Notes under the pieces: model-generated
Database searches by the model: none
Told to the model about the DNA's origin: nothing
What the model saw: only the letters and a program-made list of their open reading frames with translations
Translations under genes and position numbers: made by a program
Shown: positions 1 through 8,427 of the stretch, in pieces
How positions within the stretch are numbered: position 1 is the first letter of the stretch
How the letters are laid out: each line of letters begins with the position of its first letter
Origin: Salimicrobium humidisoli
Lineage (GTDB): Bacteria; Bacillota; Bacilli; Bacillales; Halobacillaceae
DNA: 64,000 nt
Assembly: GCF_002295105.1 (NCBI RefSeq)
Contig: NZ_NSGH01000007.1
Location: forward strand, 62,001 to 126,000
Reading direction: 5' to 3'

Positions 1-824
1 GTCTTGTCAAAAAGCGCTTCATAGAGATAAGGGAGTACTTCCTCATCTTCGATCATCCCGAGATAAGCAGTCGCAAGCCTTCTTATCGAAGCTTTTTCAT
101 CATGCAATGCTTTATGGAGTACGGGTAAATCTTCAAGCGTCGGGTGCATCTGATCGAGCGCCTGATAACGTATCCTCCAGTCGGAATCATCCAGTGTGGA
201 AAGTGTAACCGGACTCTCCTGTTTCTCGGTTTCATTCCGGAAAGCGAGTTCCACCAGGCGGGCAAGACGTTCTTCGTCATAACTCGCGGAAATCTCCTCC
301 TGCACCTGCCGGCCTACTTCTTCTGCATCTCCGTAGCGGGAGGCGTCCTCCTCCCACTTCCGTTCCATAATCATGTTTTCGGAAGCTTCGGACGCTTTCA
401 TGGCTGCGTTTGTGAACCTCTCGGGGAGGGCCACTCTCGTTTCCGCTTCCCCGTCCTGCAGCTTGATCTGCATCGGGATATTGCGGAATTTCTGAATGAA
501 TACCTGAACTTCCCCGAAACTCTCCTCAGGCTCTTCGCGGGAAGCTTCGCCCTGAAGTCCTTCATCTGAACCGAGAGCGTCCCGTACTTCCGGGAGGATG
601 TCTTCCCATGATACTTTCGGATGACGTTCAAGAGCAAGGAAGTCCAGCACATGGTAAATCCCTTTCACTCCATTTATGTCAAAAAGCTGACGGGCCCATG
701 AAGGGAAAGAAGATATATCTCCGTCTTTTGTATAGTTGTATGTCTCGCTTTGAGGCAGACTTTCATCTAAATTGATTTTCATCGAATTGGGACTGGGGGT
801 CGGTTCGATAGATACGATCCTCAT
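1..824 (-). CDS. CvfC/YpgR-like conserved protein, 3' end outside window
   Basis: The frame is open from the start at 824 to the window edge, so about 274 residues are visible and the C-terminus is missing. The N-terminus (MRIVSIEPTPSPNSMKINLD) resembles the Nfu/NifU N-terminal domain, covering roughly residues 1-85. After a charged linker the visible end (DWRIRYQALDQM, SIRRLATAYLGM) looks like HEAT/PBS-lyase repeats. This architecture fits the Bacillus YpgR / staphylococcal CvfC family, known as a conserved virulence factor in S. aureus with no defined biochemical role. The start is set by GGAGG eight bases upstream of ATG; an overlapping ATG at 828 is out of frame. Family assignment is from memory of the domain order. 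Confidence 0.75.
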   Translation of the reverse strand, partial: MRIVSIEPTPSPNSMKINLDESLPQSETYNYTKDGDISSFPSWARQLFDINGVKGIYHVLDFLALERHPKVSWEDILPEVRDALGSDEGLQGEASREEPEESFGEVQVFIQKFRNIPMQIKLQDGEAETRVALPERFTNAAMKASEASENMIMERKWEEDASRYGDAEEVGRQVQEEISASYDEERLARLVELAFRNETEKQESPVTLSTLDDSDWRIRYQALDQMHPTLEDLPVLHKALHDEKASIRRLATAYLGMIEDEEVLPYLYEALFDK

Positions 825-953
825 GCATAGCACCTCCGTTATTTGTATCATATCAAAGTTTCAGAGTGACTTCTATCATTCAAGTTTTCGACGAAAAAAT
901 GAAACATTTTTCCAAGTCCTTCGTATACAGGGGGTGGAAAGGGGAGATTTAGC

Positions 954-1865
954 ATGGAGAGCATAATGAAGCTTGAAAAAGTGAACAAGACAATCGGTTC
1001 TCATCACGTCATCAAGGACCTGAGTTTTGAAATTTTTCCCGGGGAAGTGTTCGGATTTCTCGGACCGAACGGAGCGGGTAAGACGACGACGATCCGTATG
1101 ATGGTAGGTCTTATGAGTATGAGCAGCGGTGATATCGTTATTGCCGGCAACAGCGTACATAAACAGAGGAATAAGGCGATGGAACAGGTCGGGGCGATCG
1201 TGGAGAATCCCGAGATGTACCCATTTATGAGCGGTTGGAAAAACCTTGTGCATTTTGCCCGAATGGGAAAAGATGTAACGGAAGAAAGAATCAGGGAAGT
1301 CGTTCAGCTCGTCGGTCTCGAGAAACGGATCAACGATAAAGTGCAGAAATATTCTCTCGGAATGCGCCAGCGGCTCGGTATCGCCCAGGCTCTGCTGCAC
1401 CGTCCTTCGGTATTGATTCTTGATGAACCGACGAACGGACTCGATCCTTCGGGAATGAGAGAAATACGGGCGTATGTACAACGGCTTGCCAAAGTGGAAA
1501 ACGTGGCTGTCATCGTGTCGAGTCACATCCTATCCGAAATGGAACTGATGTGTGACAGGTTCGGAGTCATCCATAACGGAGAGCTGGTCGATATCCAGTC
1601 TGTCAGGGACGCCGTCCAAGATGCGGAAATGGAAGTCAGTATCGAAGCGACTCCGCTTGATGTGGTAGAGCGCATCCTTAAGGAAGAGACGAAAAATGTG
1701 ATTACGAAAAAGCAGAGCTGCCACATCGTGCTTGAGAAAGACCGGATTCCGGATATTACGACGAAGCTGGTTGAGAATAATGTCAGCATTTATAGTATTT
1801 ATACCGAGAAGAAAACGCTTGAAGACGAATTCCTGAAAGTGATTGGAGATGGTGTCATTGATTAA
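954..1865 (+). CDS. ABC transporter ATP-binding protein (BcrA/CcmA type)
   Basis: A 303-residue nucleotide-binding subunit. Walker A is GPNGAGKTT (residues ~39-47), the signature is YSLGMRQRL and Walker B is LILDEPTNGLD, followed by the SSHILSE switch region. The C-terminal ~90 residues form the extra domain typical of bacitracin or lantibiotic exporter ATPases. GGGGAG lies seven bases before the ATG; an internal ATG at 966 is possible but has a poorer site. The permease gene overlaps the end of this frame, so the two are translationally coupled and form one exporter. The substrate cannot be read from the sequence. No two-component system is adjacent, unlike many bacitracin-type exporters. 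Confidence 0.9.
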   Translation: MESIMKLEKVNKTIGSHHVIKDLSFEIFPGEVFGFLGPNGAGKTTTIRMMVGLMSMSSGDIVIAGNSVHKQRNKAMEQVGAIVENPEMYPFMSGWKNLVHFARMGKDVTEERIREVVQLVGLEKRINDKVQKYSLGMRQRLGIAQALLHRPSVLILDEPTNGLDPSGMREIRAYVQRLAKVENVAVIVSSHILSEMELMCDRFGVIHNGELVDIQSVRDAVQDAEMEVSIEATPLDVVERILKEETKNVITKKQSCHIVLEKDRIPDITTKLVENNVSIYSIYTEKKTLEDEFLKVIGDGVID

Positions 1866-2796
1866 TCTGATCCGAAACGAATGGATGAAACTTTTCGCTC
1901 AGCGCTCTACGTGGATAGGAATTATACTGTTTGTCTGTCTGATTACCGGGTTTGCATTATTTATGACGACCGATCCATCTTCCTCCGAGCAGTACGGAAG
2001 CGACTGGAAGCAGGAGCTGCAGCAGGAAAACAAAGAAATGAAGAAACAGATGGAAGAAACACCGTCCACAGCCAGTTTCAGACAGGACCAGATAAAGATG
2101 AACGAATACCGGATTGAGAATAACATCGCTCCGAATGAGTTCACCGGATGGAAGTTCGTACAGGAAAACCGGATGTTCGTCTCTCTGATCAGTCTGTTTA
2201 CGATCATCATAGCTGCAGGCAGTATCGCTAACGAATTCCGTTGGGGGTCGATTAAGCTGCTGCTTATCCGGCCGGTGTCACGTACGAAAATTCTATTCTC
2301 CAAGTTCATCACTCTGCTGCTGTTCGCCTTGATGCTTCTCGTCGGTCTGTTTGTATTATCGATAGGGCTCGGGGCCTTACTGTTCGGTCTCGGTTCATGG
2401 ACGGACCCATACGTATTTATGGAGGGCGGGGAAGTGAAAGACGCTTCTATCATGGCTTTCTCTCTTATGCAGTATGGCTTCTCCTCGGTGAATCTGCTTA
2501 TGATGGTAACATTCGCTTTCATGATTTCTGCCGTGTTCCGTAACAGCGCGCTTGCTATAGGAGCGGCTGTCTTCCTGATGCTGAGCGGGAACTCGATCGT
2601 CACTTTTTTCGCCGACAAAGAATGGGCGAAATATATTCTTTTCGCTAATACGGATCTCAACCAGTTTGTCACGGGCACACCGTTAATCGAAGATTTGACT
2701 ATGACTTTTTCCGTTTCGGTACTGGTCGTCTATTTCTTCGTTTTTCTTGGAGCCGCCTGGCTCGTATTTACAAAACGGGATGTTACGAGTACTTAG
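1849..2796 (+). CDS. ABC transporter permease (ABC-2 family)
   Basis: About 315 residues with a first membrane segment after a short cytoplasmic N-terminus (MKLFAQRSTWIG), a large charged extracellular loop (residues ~40-100), then five further hydrophobic segments, matching the six-helix ABC-2/YhfA-like permease plan. It overlaps the 3' end of the ATPase gene by 17 bases, so the pair is one operon. The start is uncertain: ATG at 1849 has little ribosome-binding sequence, while TTG at 1858 has GGAG nine bases upstream. Both give essentially the same protein. It supplies the membrane pore for the exporter; the substrate is unknown. Confidence 0.85.
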   Translation: MVSLINLIRNEWMKLFAQRSTWIGIILFVCLITGFALFMTTDPSSSEQYGSDWKQELQQENKEMKKQMEETPSTASFRQDQIKMNEYRIENNIAPNEFTGWKFVQENRMFVSLISLFTIIIAAGSIANEFRWGSIKLLLIRPVSRTKILFSKFITLLLFALMLLVGLFVLSIGLGALLFGLGSWTDPYVFMEGGEVKDASIMAFSLMQYGFSSVNLLMMVTFAFMISAVFRNSALAIGAAVFLMLSGNSIVTFFADKEWAKYILFANTDLNQFVTGTPLIEDLTMTFSVSVLVVYFFVFLGAAWLVFTKRDVTST

Positions 2797-2831
2797 AGTT
2801 GTGAAGAAAATCGTGAGCGTCCTGACCAATC

Positions 2832-2860
2832 TTGACATAATCTTCAAACAACTATACATT
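2832..2860 (+). promoter_or_regulatory. SigA promoter for the thiamin-riboswitch operon
   Basis: TTGACA at 2832-2837 and TACATT at 2855-2860 are separated by 17 bases. Initiation would fall near 2867, about a dozen bases before the riboswitch, which is the expected geometry for a riboswitch-led transcript. Confidence 0.7.
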
Positions 2861-2878
2861 GAGAGTAACTTAAATATA

Positions 2879-2964
2879 ATCACTAGGGGAGTTATCTGAC
2901 TGAGATGAGTATTTACTCAGACCCTTTGAACCTGAACTAGTTCACACTAGCGTAGGAAAGTGTA
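2879..2964 (+). promoter_or_regulatory. TPP riboswitch (THI element)
   Basis: The conserved THI core is present in order. AGGGGAG (2885-2891) is followed by CTGAGA (2900-2905), a variable P3 hairpin TGAGTA/TACTCA (2906-2919), ACCCTTTGAACCTGA (2921-2935), a CTAG/CTAG helix (2937-2950) and GCGTAGGAAAG (2950-2960). CACT (2881-2884) pairs with AGTG (2959-2962) to close P1. The element binds thiamin pyrophosphate. With the intrinsic terminator ~60 bases downstream it should act as an off switch, lowering expression of the next two genes when thiamin is plentiful. Confidence 0.95.
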
Positions 2965-3022
2965 GAAACTGATGCATACAAAAGACCATGTTGTCTGTTT
3001 ATTAGTATGTGATTATTGTATT

Positions 3023-3057
3023 TGCGCAACTTTCCTTTTGGGGAGTTGCGCATTTTT
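3023..3057 (+). terminator. Intrinsic terminator of the TPP riboswitch expression platform
   Basis: A perfect nine-base-pair stem TGCGCAACT (3023-3031) / AGTTGCGCA (3044-3052) with a 12-base loop is followed by TTTTTCATTTT. It lies between riboswitch and first codon, so ligand-dependent premature termination is the likely mechanism. Confidence 0.9.
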
Positions 3058-3118
3058 CATTTTATCTACAACTTTATTATTTAAGTTTCAGTGAAACTAA
3101 AAGATGGGAGTGGTTGTA

Positions 3119-3871
3119 ATGAGCAAAACGGTATTAGTAACAGGCAGCAGCAGAGGGTTAGGGGCATCTATTACAAGAGAGCTGGTACAACAAGGGTTTC
3201 AAGTGATCGTAAATTATTTTAAAAACGAAGATGCTGCCAAAGAGCTCGTTTTTGAGCTGGGGGAGGAGAACGCTGTAGCTATTGGTGCCGACGTCAGAAA
3301 TCGTCAGGAAGTTGATGAATTAGTAAAGAAAGCAACGGAACACTTCGGGCAAATTGATGTCTTAGTCAATAATGCTCTCGTAGATTTTAAATTTGACCCC
3401 GATAACCAGAAGCCGTTCGCTGACCTTTCGTGGGAGGACTACCAAAAGCAGCTGGATGGGACTTTGAAGGCCGCGTTTAATACGGTTCAAAGTGTTCTTC
3501 CTCAATTTATTGAACGACAAAATGGAAGTATCATTAATATTGGTACTAATCTATACCAGAACCCTGTAGTACCTTATCATGAATATACAACTGCGAAAGC
3601 CGGTCTGATTGGTTTCACACGTAATATAGCTGCTGAACTGGGGCAGTATGGGGTAAGGGCAAATGTAGTTTCAGGCGGTCTGTTAAAAACAACGGACGCC
3701 AGTTCCGCAACTACTCCGGAAGTATTTGAATTAATCGCCCAGGCGACTGCACTGAAGAAAGTTACCAGTCCCAGGGAAGTAGCGGGGATGATTGCTTACT
3801 TATCTTCTGACAAAGCCGGGGGGATTACAGGGCAGAATATAACAGTGGACGGCGGTCAGACAATGAATTGA
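3119..3871 (+). CDS. Short-chain dehydrogenase/reductase under TPP riboswitch control
   Basis: 250 residues. The cofactor motif GSSRGLG near the N-terminus, NNA at ~85 and YHEYTTAKAG with catalytic Tyr and Lys mark a classical SDR; the C-terminus SSDKAGGITGQNITVDGG is typical of FabG-like oxidoreductases. The catalytic serine position reads NIGTN rather than the usual Ser, so the active site may be modified. The start at 3119 is chosen because GGGAG sits eight bases upstream; an ATG at 3104 would overlap that site. It is the first gene behind a thiamin riboswitch and precedes a flavin monooxygenase, so a role in thiamin or thiamin-precursor metabolism is inferred. I recall a THI-linked SDR called oarX from comparative genomics but cannot confirm identity here. 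Confidence 0.85.
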   Translation: MSKTVLVTGSSRGLGASITRELVQQGFQVIVNYFKNEDAAKELVFELGEENAVAIGADVRNRQEVDELVKKATEHFGQIDVLVNNALVDFKFDPDNQKPFADLSWEDYQKQLDGTLKAAFNTVQSVLPQFIERQNGSIINIGTNLYQNPVVPYHEYTTAKAGLIGFTRNIAAELGQYGVRANVVSGGLLKTTDASSATTPEVFELIAQATALKKVTSPREVAGMIAYLSSDKAGGITGQNITVDGGQTMN

Positions 3872-3958
3872 GGTAGGCTGAACTATTCGAAATCGAATAA
3901 TGAAAAATACTATATTTTCTGTGGAGGCGTCATTATTAGAGAAATTCAATCGAAACAA

Positions 3959-5242
3959 ATGCACATAGGTGTTTTGCTGTACGGTTGTGGTCATCACCAG
4001 GCGGCATGGTTAATGCCTGAGTCGAGTGTGGAGTTCATTGGGGAAGTTTCCTATTATCAGATGTTGGGACAGATGGCTGAAAGGGGATGTTTCGACGCAG
4101 TGTTCTTTGCGGATAACCAATCCTTCCCCGCCGGTAATGATGGTGAAATGCCGGCTTTCTGGCTGGACCCCGTGGTTAACTTAACAGCTATCTCCCAAGT
4201 GACGACTCATGTAGGTTTAGTTTCAACAATTTCAAGTACGTTTTCGAACCCTTTCACTGCTTCGAGACAACTGTTAAGTCTCGACCATATTACGAAAGGG
4301 CGTGTGGGGTGGAATCTTGTGACCTCAATGAGAGATGCGGAAGCGATGAACCACAGCATGGAAGAGTTGCCTTCTCACGATGAGCGATATGAGAAAGCTG
4401 AAGAATTTGCTGCGGTAATGGATAAACTATTCCTGTCCTGGACAAGTGATGAGTTTCTGAAGGATCGGGAAGAGAATCGTTTGATCAATTCGGAGAACAT
4501 TCATCCCGTTGAGCACCACGGTACTTATTTTAAAGTGAAGGGGCCTCCTACGACTCCAGGGAGTCCCCAGTGGAAGCCTGTGGCGATGCAGGCGGGGGCA
4601 TCGAAACAGGGACTTTCCTTAGCCTCAAAATATGCAGATGCCGTTTATTCGGTAGCATGGAATTTAGACCAGGCAAAAAAATTCCGGAAAAAACTTGATG
4701 AACAGTTGGACAAGGACTGGGACGAAGGTAGATATATAAAGGTCTTTCCGGGGTTGGTCACGTACGTAGGAAGGACCCGGGAAGAAGCTCGCGCCAAAAA
4801 AACAGAATTAGATGAAAAGTTGCCTGTAGAAACAGCTTTGAAACGGCTGGGACTATTTGTTCAGCAAGACTGTTCAAACTGGGAGATCGATAAAAAGGTG
4901 CCTGCACTGCCCCCGGTAGAGGATTTTTCCGGACCGGTAGGAAGGTACGAAACTATACTGGAAATTATCAAAGATACTAATCCGACGGTAAGGGAACTGT
5001 TAGGATACCTTAACGCCGGGGGTGGGCATTTTACGCTGGTAGGTACGCCGGAAGAAATAGTGGATCGGATGGAAGCGTGGTTGGAAGCCGGAGTCGCAGA
5101 CGGATTTAACCTTATGCCTCCTGTGTTACCGGACAGTTTGGAAGACTTTGTAGAGCTGGTTGTACCGGAAATGCAAAGAAGAGGGATTTTCAGAAAATCT
5201 TACGAAGGTCATACCTTCCGAGAGCATTTGGGCTTAACTTAG
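3959..5242 (+). CDS. Flavin-dependent monooxygenase, NtaA/SnaA/DszA class (bacterial luciferase superfamily)
   Basis: 427 residues from the first ATG. GHHQAAW near the N-terminus, the FADNQ segment, HVGLVSTISSTFSNPF, and GRVGWNLVTS are hallmarks of the NtaA/SnaA/SoxA/DszA FMNH2-dependent monooxygenases, which oxidise small N- or S-containing compounds using reduced flavin from a separate reductase. It lies 87 bases after the SDR and shares the TPP riboswitch transcript. The start is doubtful: family members normally have a few residues before the KQMHIG-like strand, and GGAGG at 3923-3927 is 31 bases from this ATG but seven from an in-frame ATT at 3935. No flavin reductase gene is adjacent, though an FMN reductase homologue lies at 38319. 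Confidence 0.88.
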   Translation: MHIGVLLYGCGHHQAAWLMPESSVEFIGEVSYYQMLGQMAERGCFDAVFFADNQSFPAGNDGEMPAFWLDPVVNLTAISQVTTHVGLVSTISSTFSNPFTASRQLLSLDHITKGRVGWNLVTSMRDAEAMNHSMEELPSHDERYEKAEEFAAVMDKLFLSWTSDEFLKDREENRLINSENIHPVEHHGTYFKVKGPPTTPGSPQWKPVAMQAGASKQGLSLASKYADAVYSVAWNLDQAKKFRKKLDEQLDKDWDEGRYIKVFPGLVTYVGRTREEARAKKTELDEKLPVETALKRLGLFVQQDCSNWEIDKKVPALPPVEDFSGPVGRYETILEIIKDTNPTVRELLGYLNAGGGHFTLVGTPEEIVDRMEAWLEAGVADGFNLMPPVLPDSLEDFVELVVPEMQRRGIFRKSYEGHTFREHLGLT

Positions 5243-5328
5243 CTTTTTGTTAAGTACATTCAATTAACCGACTTTTAAGATTTATTGCCTGGGAAATAAT
5301 TCGAAGTACTCCTTTGATGAAAAAATCA

Positions 5329-5365
5329 AAACCGCCTATCATCTCGAAAAGATGATAGGCGGTTT
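5329..5365 (-). terminator. Terminator of katA (probably bidirectional)
   Basis: A perfect 16-bp stem AAACCGCCTATCATCT / AGATGATAGGCGGTTT with a five-base loop. On the minus strand it is followed by TTGATTTTTTC, so it ends the catalase transcript; it may also stop the monooxygenase transcript arriving from the left. Confidence 0.85.
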
Positions 5366-5405
5366 GTGGTAATTCCAAAGGGGACTTCACCCCAATTTCA
5401 TTTAA

Positions 5406-6881
5406 TTATTTTTCTTCTTTTACGTCATCCGGCACCTGAAGGCCGAGACCTTCGGCGACGCGGGTTCCGTAATCAGGATCGGCTCTGTAGAAATGAGCGA
5501 TCTGACGAAGCTGGATTTCCTCTGAAGTCACCGGTTCCATATGACCTACTATGGCATCGATGAGACGATCCTGCTCATCTTTACTCATCAGACGATACAG
5601 ATCTCCTGCCTGCGTATAGTGATCGTGGTCCGGATAAGGTACGCTGTCGGCATAGCCTTCCACTTCGAAAGGATTGATTTTCGACGTGTCATCTTCTTTC
5701 GGAAGATGGTCGTAGCTGTTCGGTTCGTAATTGTAATTGCTTCCTCCGTTACCGTCGACGCGCATGTAACCATCACGCTGATAGTTGTTCTGTTCGTTCT
5801 TCGGACGGTTTACAGGGATCTGTTCATGGTTTACGCCGAGACGGTAACGCTGAGTATCGGAATAAGAGAACAGGCGGCCCTGAAGCATTTTGTCCGGAGA
5901 AGCTTCGATGCCGGGTACGAAGTGAGCCGGGGAAAGTGCAGCCTGCTCCACTTCGGCGAAATAGTTTCTCGGGTTCCGGTTGAGCGTCATTTTACCGACT
6001 TCGATACGTGGATAGTCTTTCAGAGACCATATTTTCGTAACGTCGAACGGATCCCATTTGTATGATTTCGCATCCTCAAATGGCATAATCTGTACGTATA
6101 GCGTCCAGGAAGGGAAATCACCTTTATCAATAGCGTTGAAGAGATCCTCCGTGTGATAGTCGGGATTCGTTCCGGCAATTTCATCCGCAACGGAAGCGTC
6201 CAGACCTTTCACACCCTGGTCACTGACGAAGTGATATTTAACCCAGAATGGTTCTCCTTCGGCGTTCACCCACTTGTAAGTGTGACTGCCGTACCCGTTC
6301 ATGTGACGGAAAGTAGCGGGGATGCCGCGATCTCCGTGAAGGTATGTCACCTGGTGAAGAGACTCGGGGGAGTGAGACCAGAAGTCCCATACCATGTTTT
6401 TGTCTTTCAGGTTTGTCTGAGGGTTTCTCTTCTGCGTATGAATGAAGTCCGGGAACTTGATGGCATCGCGAATAAAGAAGATAGGGGTATTATTACCTAC
6501 AAGATCGTAGTTTCCTTCTTCTGTGTAAAATTTAATGGCGAATCCGCGCGGATCACGGACGGTATCGGCTGAACCGGATTCCCCTGCGACAGTGGAGAAA
6601 CGGATGAACATATCCGTCGCTTTCCCTTTTTCACTGAGAAAGTCAGCTTTTGTGTAATTGGAAATTTCATCATTTGTTACTTCGAATGTACCGTAAGCTC
6701 CGGCACCTTTGGCATGTACGACACGCTCAGGAATTCTTTCGCGGTCGAAGTGGGCCAGTTTTTCCAGCAGGTGTACATCCTGAATCAATCCAGGACCGCG
6801 ACGACCGGCTGTGAGTGAGTTCTGATTGTCTCCAACGGGTGCGCCGCTCGAGGTAGTAAGACGATTGTTCTTATCTGTCAT
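5406..6881 (-). CDS. katA: Heme catalase KatA
   Basis: 491 residues, the usual length of a small-subunit clade 3 catalase. The distal histidine lies in [12 protein letters not shown] (~residue 54), the RFSTVAGE and NNTPIFF blocks are intact, and the proximal heme region [14 protein letters not shown] carries the tyrosine ligand. It converts hydrogen peroxide to water and oxygen in the cytoplasm. AGGAGG sits nine bases before the ATG. Two PerR-like boxes flank the promoter, so peroxide induction through PerR is expected. Monocistronic, with its own terminator. Confidence 0.97.
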   Translation of the reverse strand: MTDKNNRLTTSSGAPVGDNQNSLTAGRRGPGLIQDVHLLEKLAHFDRERIPERVVHAKGAGAYGTFEVTNDEISNYTKADFLSEKGKATDMFIRFSTVAGESGSADTVRDPRGFAIKFYTEEGNYDLVGNNTPIFFIRDAIKFPDFIHTQKRNPQTNLKDKNMVWDFWSHSPESLHQVTYLHGDRGIPATFRHMNGYGSHTYKWVNAEGEPFWVKYHFVSDQGVKGLDASVADEIAGTNPDYHTEDLFNAIDKGDFPSWTLYVQIMPFEDAKSYKWDPFDVTKIWSLKDYPRIEVGKMTLNRNPRNYFAEVEQAALSPAHFVPGIEASPDKMLQGRLFSYSDTQRYRLGVNHEQIPVNRPKNEQNNYQRDGYMRVDGNGGSNYNYEPNSYDHLPKEDDTSKINPFEVEGYADSVPYPDHDHYTQAGDLYRLMSKDEQDRLIDAIVGHMEPVTSEEIQLRQIAHFYRADPDYGTRVAEGLGLQVPDDVKEEK

Positions 6882-6908
6882 AATCCAAAACCTCCTGTAT
6901 AATTTCTA

Positions 6909-6966
6909 CAATATTCATTATAACAAATGCCCGTTTAAAATCAATGTTTTTTTATAATGATTTTAA
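6909..6966 (-). promoter_or_regulatory. katA promoter with two PerR-like boxes
   Basis: On the minus strand TTGATT (6939-6944) and TATAAT (6917-6922) are 16 bases apart. Just upstream of the -35 lies TTATAATGATTTTAA (6952-6966), 14 of 15 matches to the Bacillus Per box TTATAATNATTATAA. A second, weaker box (6909-6923, 12 of 15) overlaps the -10. Occupancy of either site would block RNA polymerase, and oxidation of PerR would release it. The remaining bases between 6967 and 7088 hold no feature I can support. Confidence 0.8.
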
Positions 6967-7088
6967 ATAGAGGGTTCTTTATAATGTAGCAGATGCTTTG
7001 GGAGAGGGGGTTATGAGGGGAGGATTATGTGTGTTAAAAAAAGGGAATAAGAGGGGAGTATTTTCTTAAAAAATATAGGATTTTTTTC

Positions 7089-7117
7089 TTTACAATAAAG
7101 GGGCTATCGATTATATT
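7089..7117 (+). promoter_or_regulatory. SigA-type promoter of the 48-residue protein gene
   Basis: TTTACA (7089-7094) and TATATT (7112-7117) are 17 bases apart. The ~80-base leader that follows can fold: CCACAG at ~7124 pairs with CTGTGG at ~7154 around an inner GGAAATCGGTTTCC hairpin. Confidence 0.55.
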
Positions 7118-7201
7118 AGGGGAACCACAGGAAATCGGTTTCCACTCTTGTCTGTGGTGGAAGCGGAACCTGTAATAAACTGAATAAAGGAGGGAAAATA
7201 T

Positions 7202-7348
7202 ATGACACTACTGTACACAAAAGCCCGTGAACTTTTTGAGGAAGATTTCAAAAAGAATCCAGTCGCTAAAGAAAATGCAAAACCAACTTCGGGTGTGAAG
7301 CAGACACGGAGCGGTAAATTGTTCCGGAAGCCTAACAAGCGCAAGTAA
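7202..7348 (+). CDS. Small basic protein of unknown function (48 aa)
   Basis: A 48-residue frame beginning MTLLYTKARELFEEDF with a strong AAAGGAGGG site before ATG, its own promoter, a structured leader and a downstream terminator. The N-terminal third is amphipathic-helical and acidic, the C-terminal part (SGKLFRKPNKRK) is strongly basic, with a SGVKQTRSGK segment between. There is no signal peptide or membrane segment. I do not recognise the family. The complete set of expression signals argues that it is a real monocistronic gene. Confidence 0.65.
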   Translation: MTLLYTKARELFEEDFKKNPVAKENAKPTSGVKQTRSGKLFRKPNKRK

Positions 7349-7430
7349 TGGTGATGCAGTGGTGGAGTTAACTCTATGAGAAAAAATAAGCAGTTCTGTT
7401 TAGGACTCTTAATAAACGAAAGTCATTAGG

Positions 7431-7477
7431 TCAGCGTCTTTGAGTGAGCAAAAAATGCTCAGGACGCTGATTTTTTT
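7431..7477 (+). terminator. Terminator after the 48-aa gene
   Basis: TCAGCGTC (7431-7438) pairs with GACGCTGA (7463-7470) around an inner GAGCA/TGCTC hairpin and is followed by seven T residues. Confidence 0.85.
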
Positions 7478-7570
7478 ATGTATAAAATGCTCCGCTGTCT
7501 TTGCTGTAATAGTTTACGTACGGCTTCTTCAGGATATAGATAGAAGAAATAACAGATAGGAGTGGAGAAA

Positions 7571-8359
7571 TTGCTATTTGCGGATAATGCTTTTGAAGGG
7601 AAACATATAGTAGTCACCGGAGCGTCCAGAGGAATCGGCAGGGAGACGGCCATTCAGCTGACGAGAGCCGGAGCGTCGGTTACGCTTACGGGTAGAAACC
7701 GGGAAAGATTAGAGGAAGTACAGAAGGAATGTGAAAATGGAAAAGGGGAAACGCAGATCGTGATGGCAGACCTTAATCAGGGAGCGGATCGGCAGGAGCT
7801 GGTCGAGAAGTCTCTTGAGTTTCTCCCGGTATATGGACTGGTGAATTCAGCCGGCGTCCTCAGCACTTATTACCTTGAGGATATTCCGGAAGAAGAACTG
7901 AGAAAAGCGATGGAAGTGAATTTCTTCTCGCTGACTCTGCTCACTCAGGAATTTTACACGGAAATGAAAAAGAGGGAAGAAGGAGCCATCGTCAACCTCT
8001 CCTCCCTTTCCGGTCTGAGAGGGACGCACGGGAACGTGGCATACTGCGCTTCCAAATTTGCCGTGACAGGATTCACCCAGTCGCTTGCCCATGAAGCGAT
8101 CCGCTCCAATATCCGCGTGAACGCCGTAGCACCCGGCTTCGTCGATACAGAAATGGGGCGGAAGGCCGTCGCTGCAAAAGCCGAGAGGGAAGGACGGAGT
8201 TTTGAGGAACAGTGGGAACTGGCCAAGTCCGGAAATCCGTCCGGAAGGATTACGACTGCCGGGGAAGTGGCCGGTACGATTCTGTTTCTCCTCTCCGAAG
8301 CTTCCGAAAACATTATCGGGGAGTCGGTGAAAATATCCGGGGGAAGTGTCATGAGATAG
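7571..8359 (+). CDS. SDR family oxidoreductase
   Basis: 262 residues from TTG at 7571, which has AGGAG eight bases upstream; GTG at 7562 overlaps that site and is less likely. The cofactor motif TGASRGIG (~residues 18-25), NSAG (~91), the catalytic serine in NLSSLSG and YCASKFA show a complete classical SDR active site. A C-terminal ISGGSVMR ends the fold. The sequence is more like the ketosphinganine reductase/ketoacyl reductase branch than like the thiamin-linked SDR at 3119. The substrate is unknown. It stands alone; the next gene is a 27-residue peptide with its own promoter. Confidence 0.88.
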   Translation: MLFADNAFEGKHIVVTGASRGIGRETAIQLTRAGASVTLTGRNRERLEEVQKECENGKGETQIVMADLNQGADRQELVEKSLEFLPVYGLVNSAGVLSTYYLEDIPEEELRKAMEVNFFSLTLLTQEFYTEMKKREEGAIVNLSSLSGLRGTHGNVAYCASKFAVTGFTQSLAHEAIRSNIRVNAVAPGFVDTEMGRKAVAAKAEREGRSFEEQWELAKSGNPSGRITTAGEVAGTILFLLSEASENIIGESVKISGGSVMR

Positions 8360-8383
8360 TTTGTATTTCCGTATAAAGGGAAT
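8359..8383 (+). promoter_or_regulatory. Possible SigB-type promoter before the 27-aa peptide
   Basis: GTTTGT (8359-8364), 13 bases, then GGGAAT (8378-8383). The Bacillus SigB consensus is GTTTAA-N12-15-GGGTAT. The -10 is good; the -35 matches at four of six positions and starts on the last base of the preceding stop codon. Confidence 0.4.
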
Positions 8384-8427
8384 TATATTTTTAAGAAAAA
8401 CCGAGCTCATTAAAAGGAGGGACGTTT

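Noticed and set aside
7013-7069. 18-codon frame with GAGGGGG upstream, near the katA PerR region
   Set aside because: No promoter or terminator of its own and very low complexity; insufficient support.
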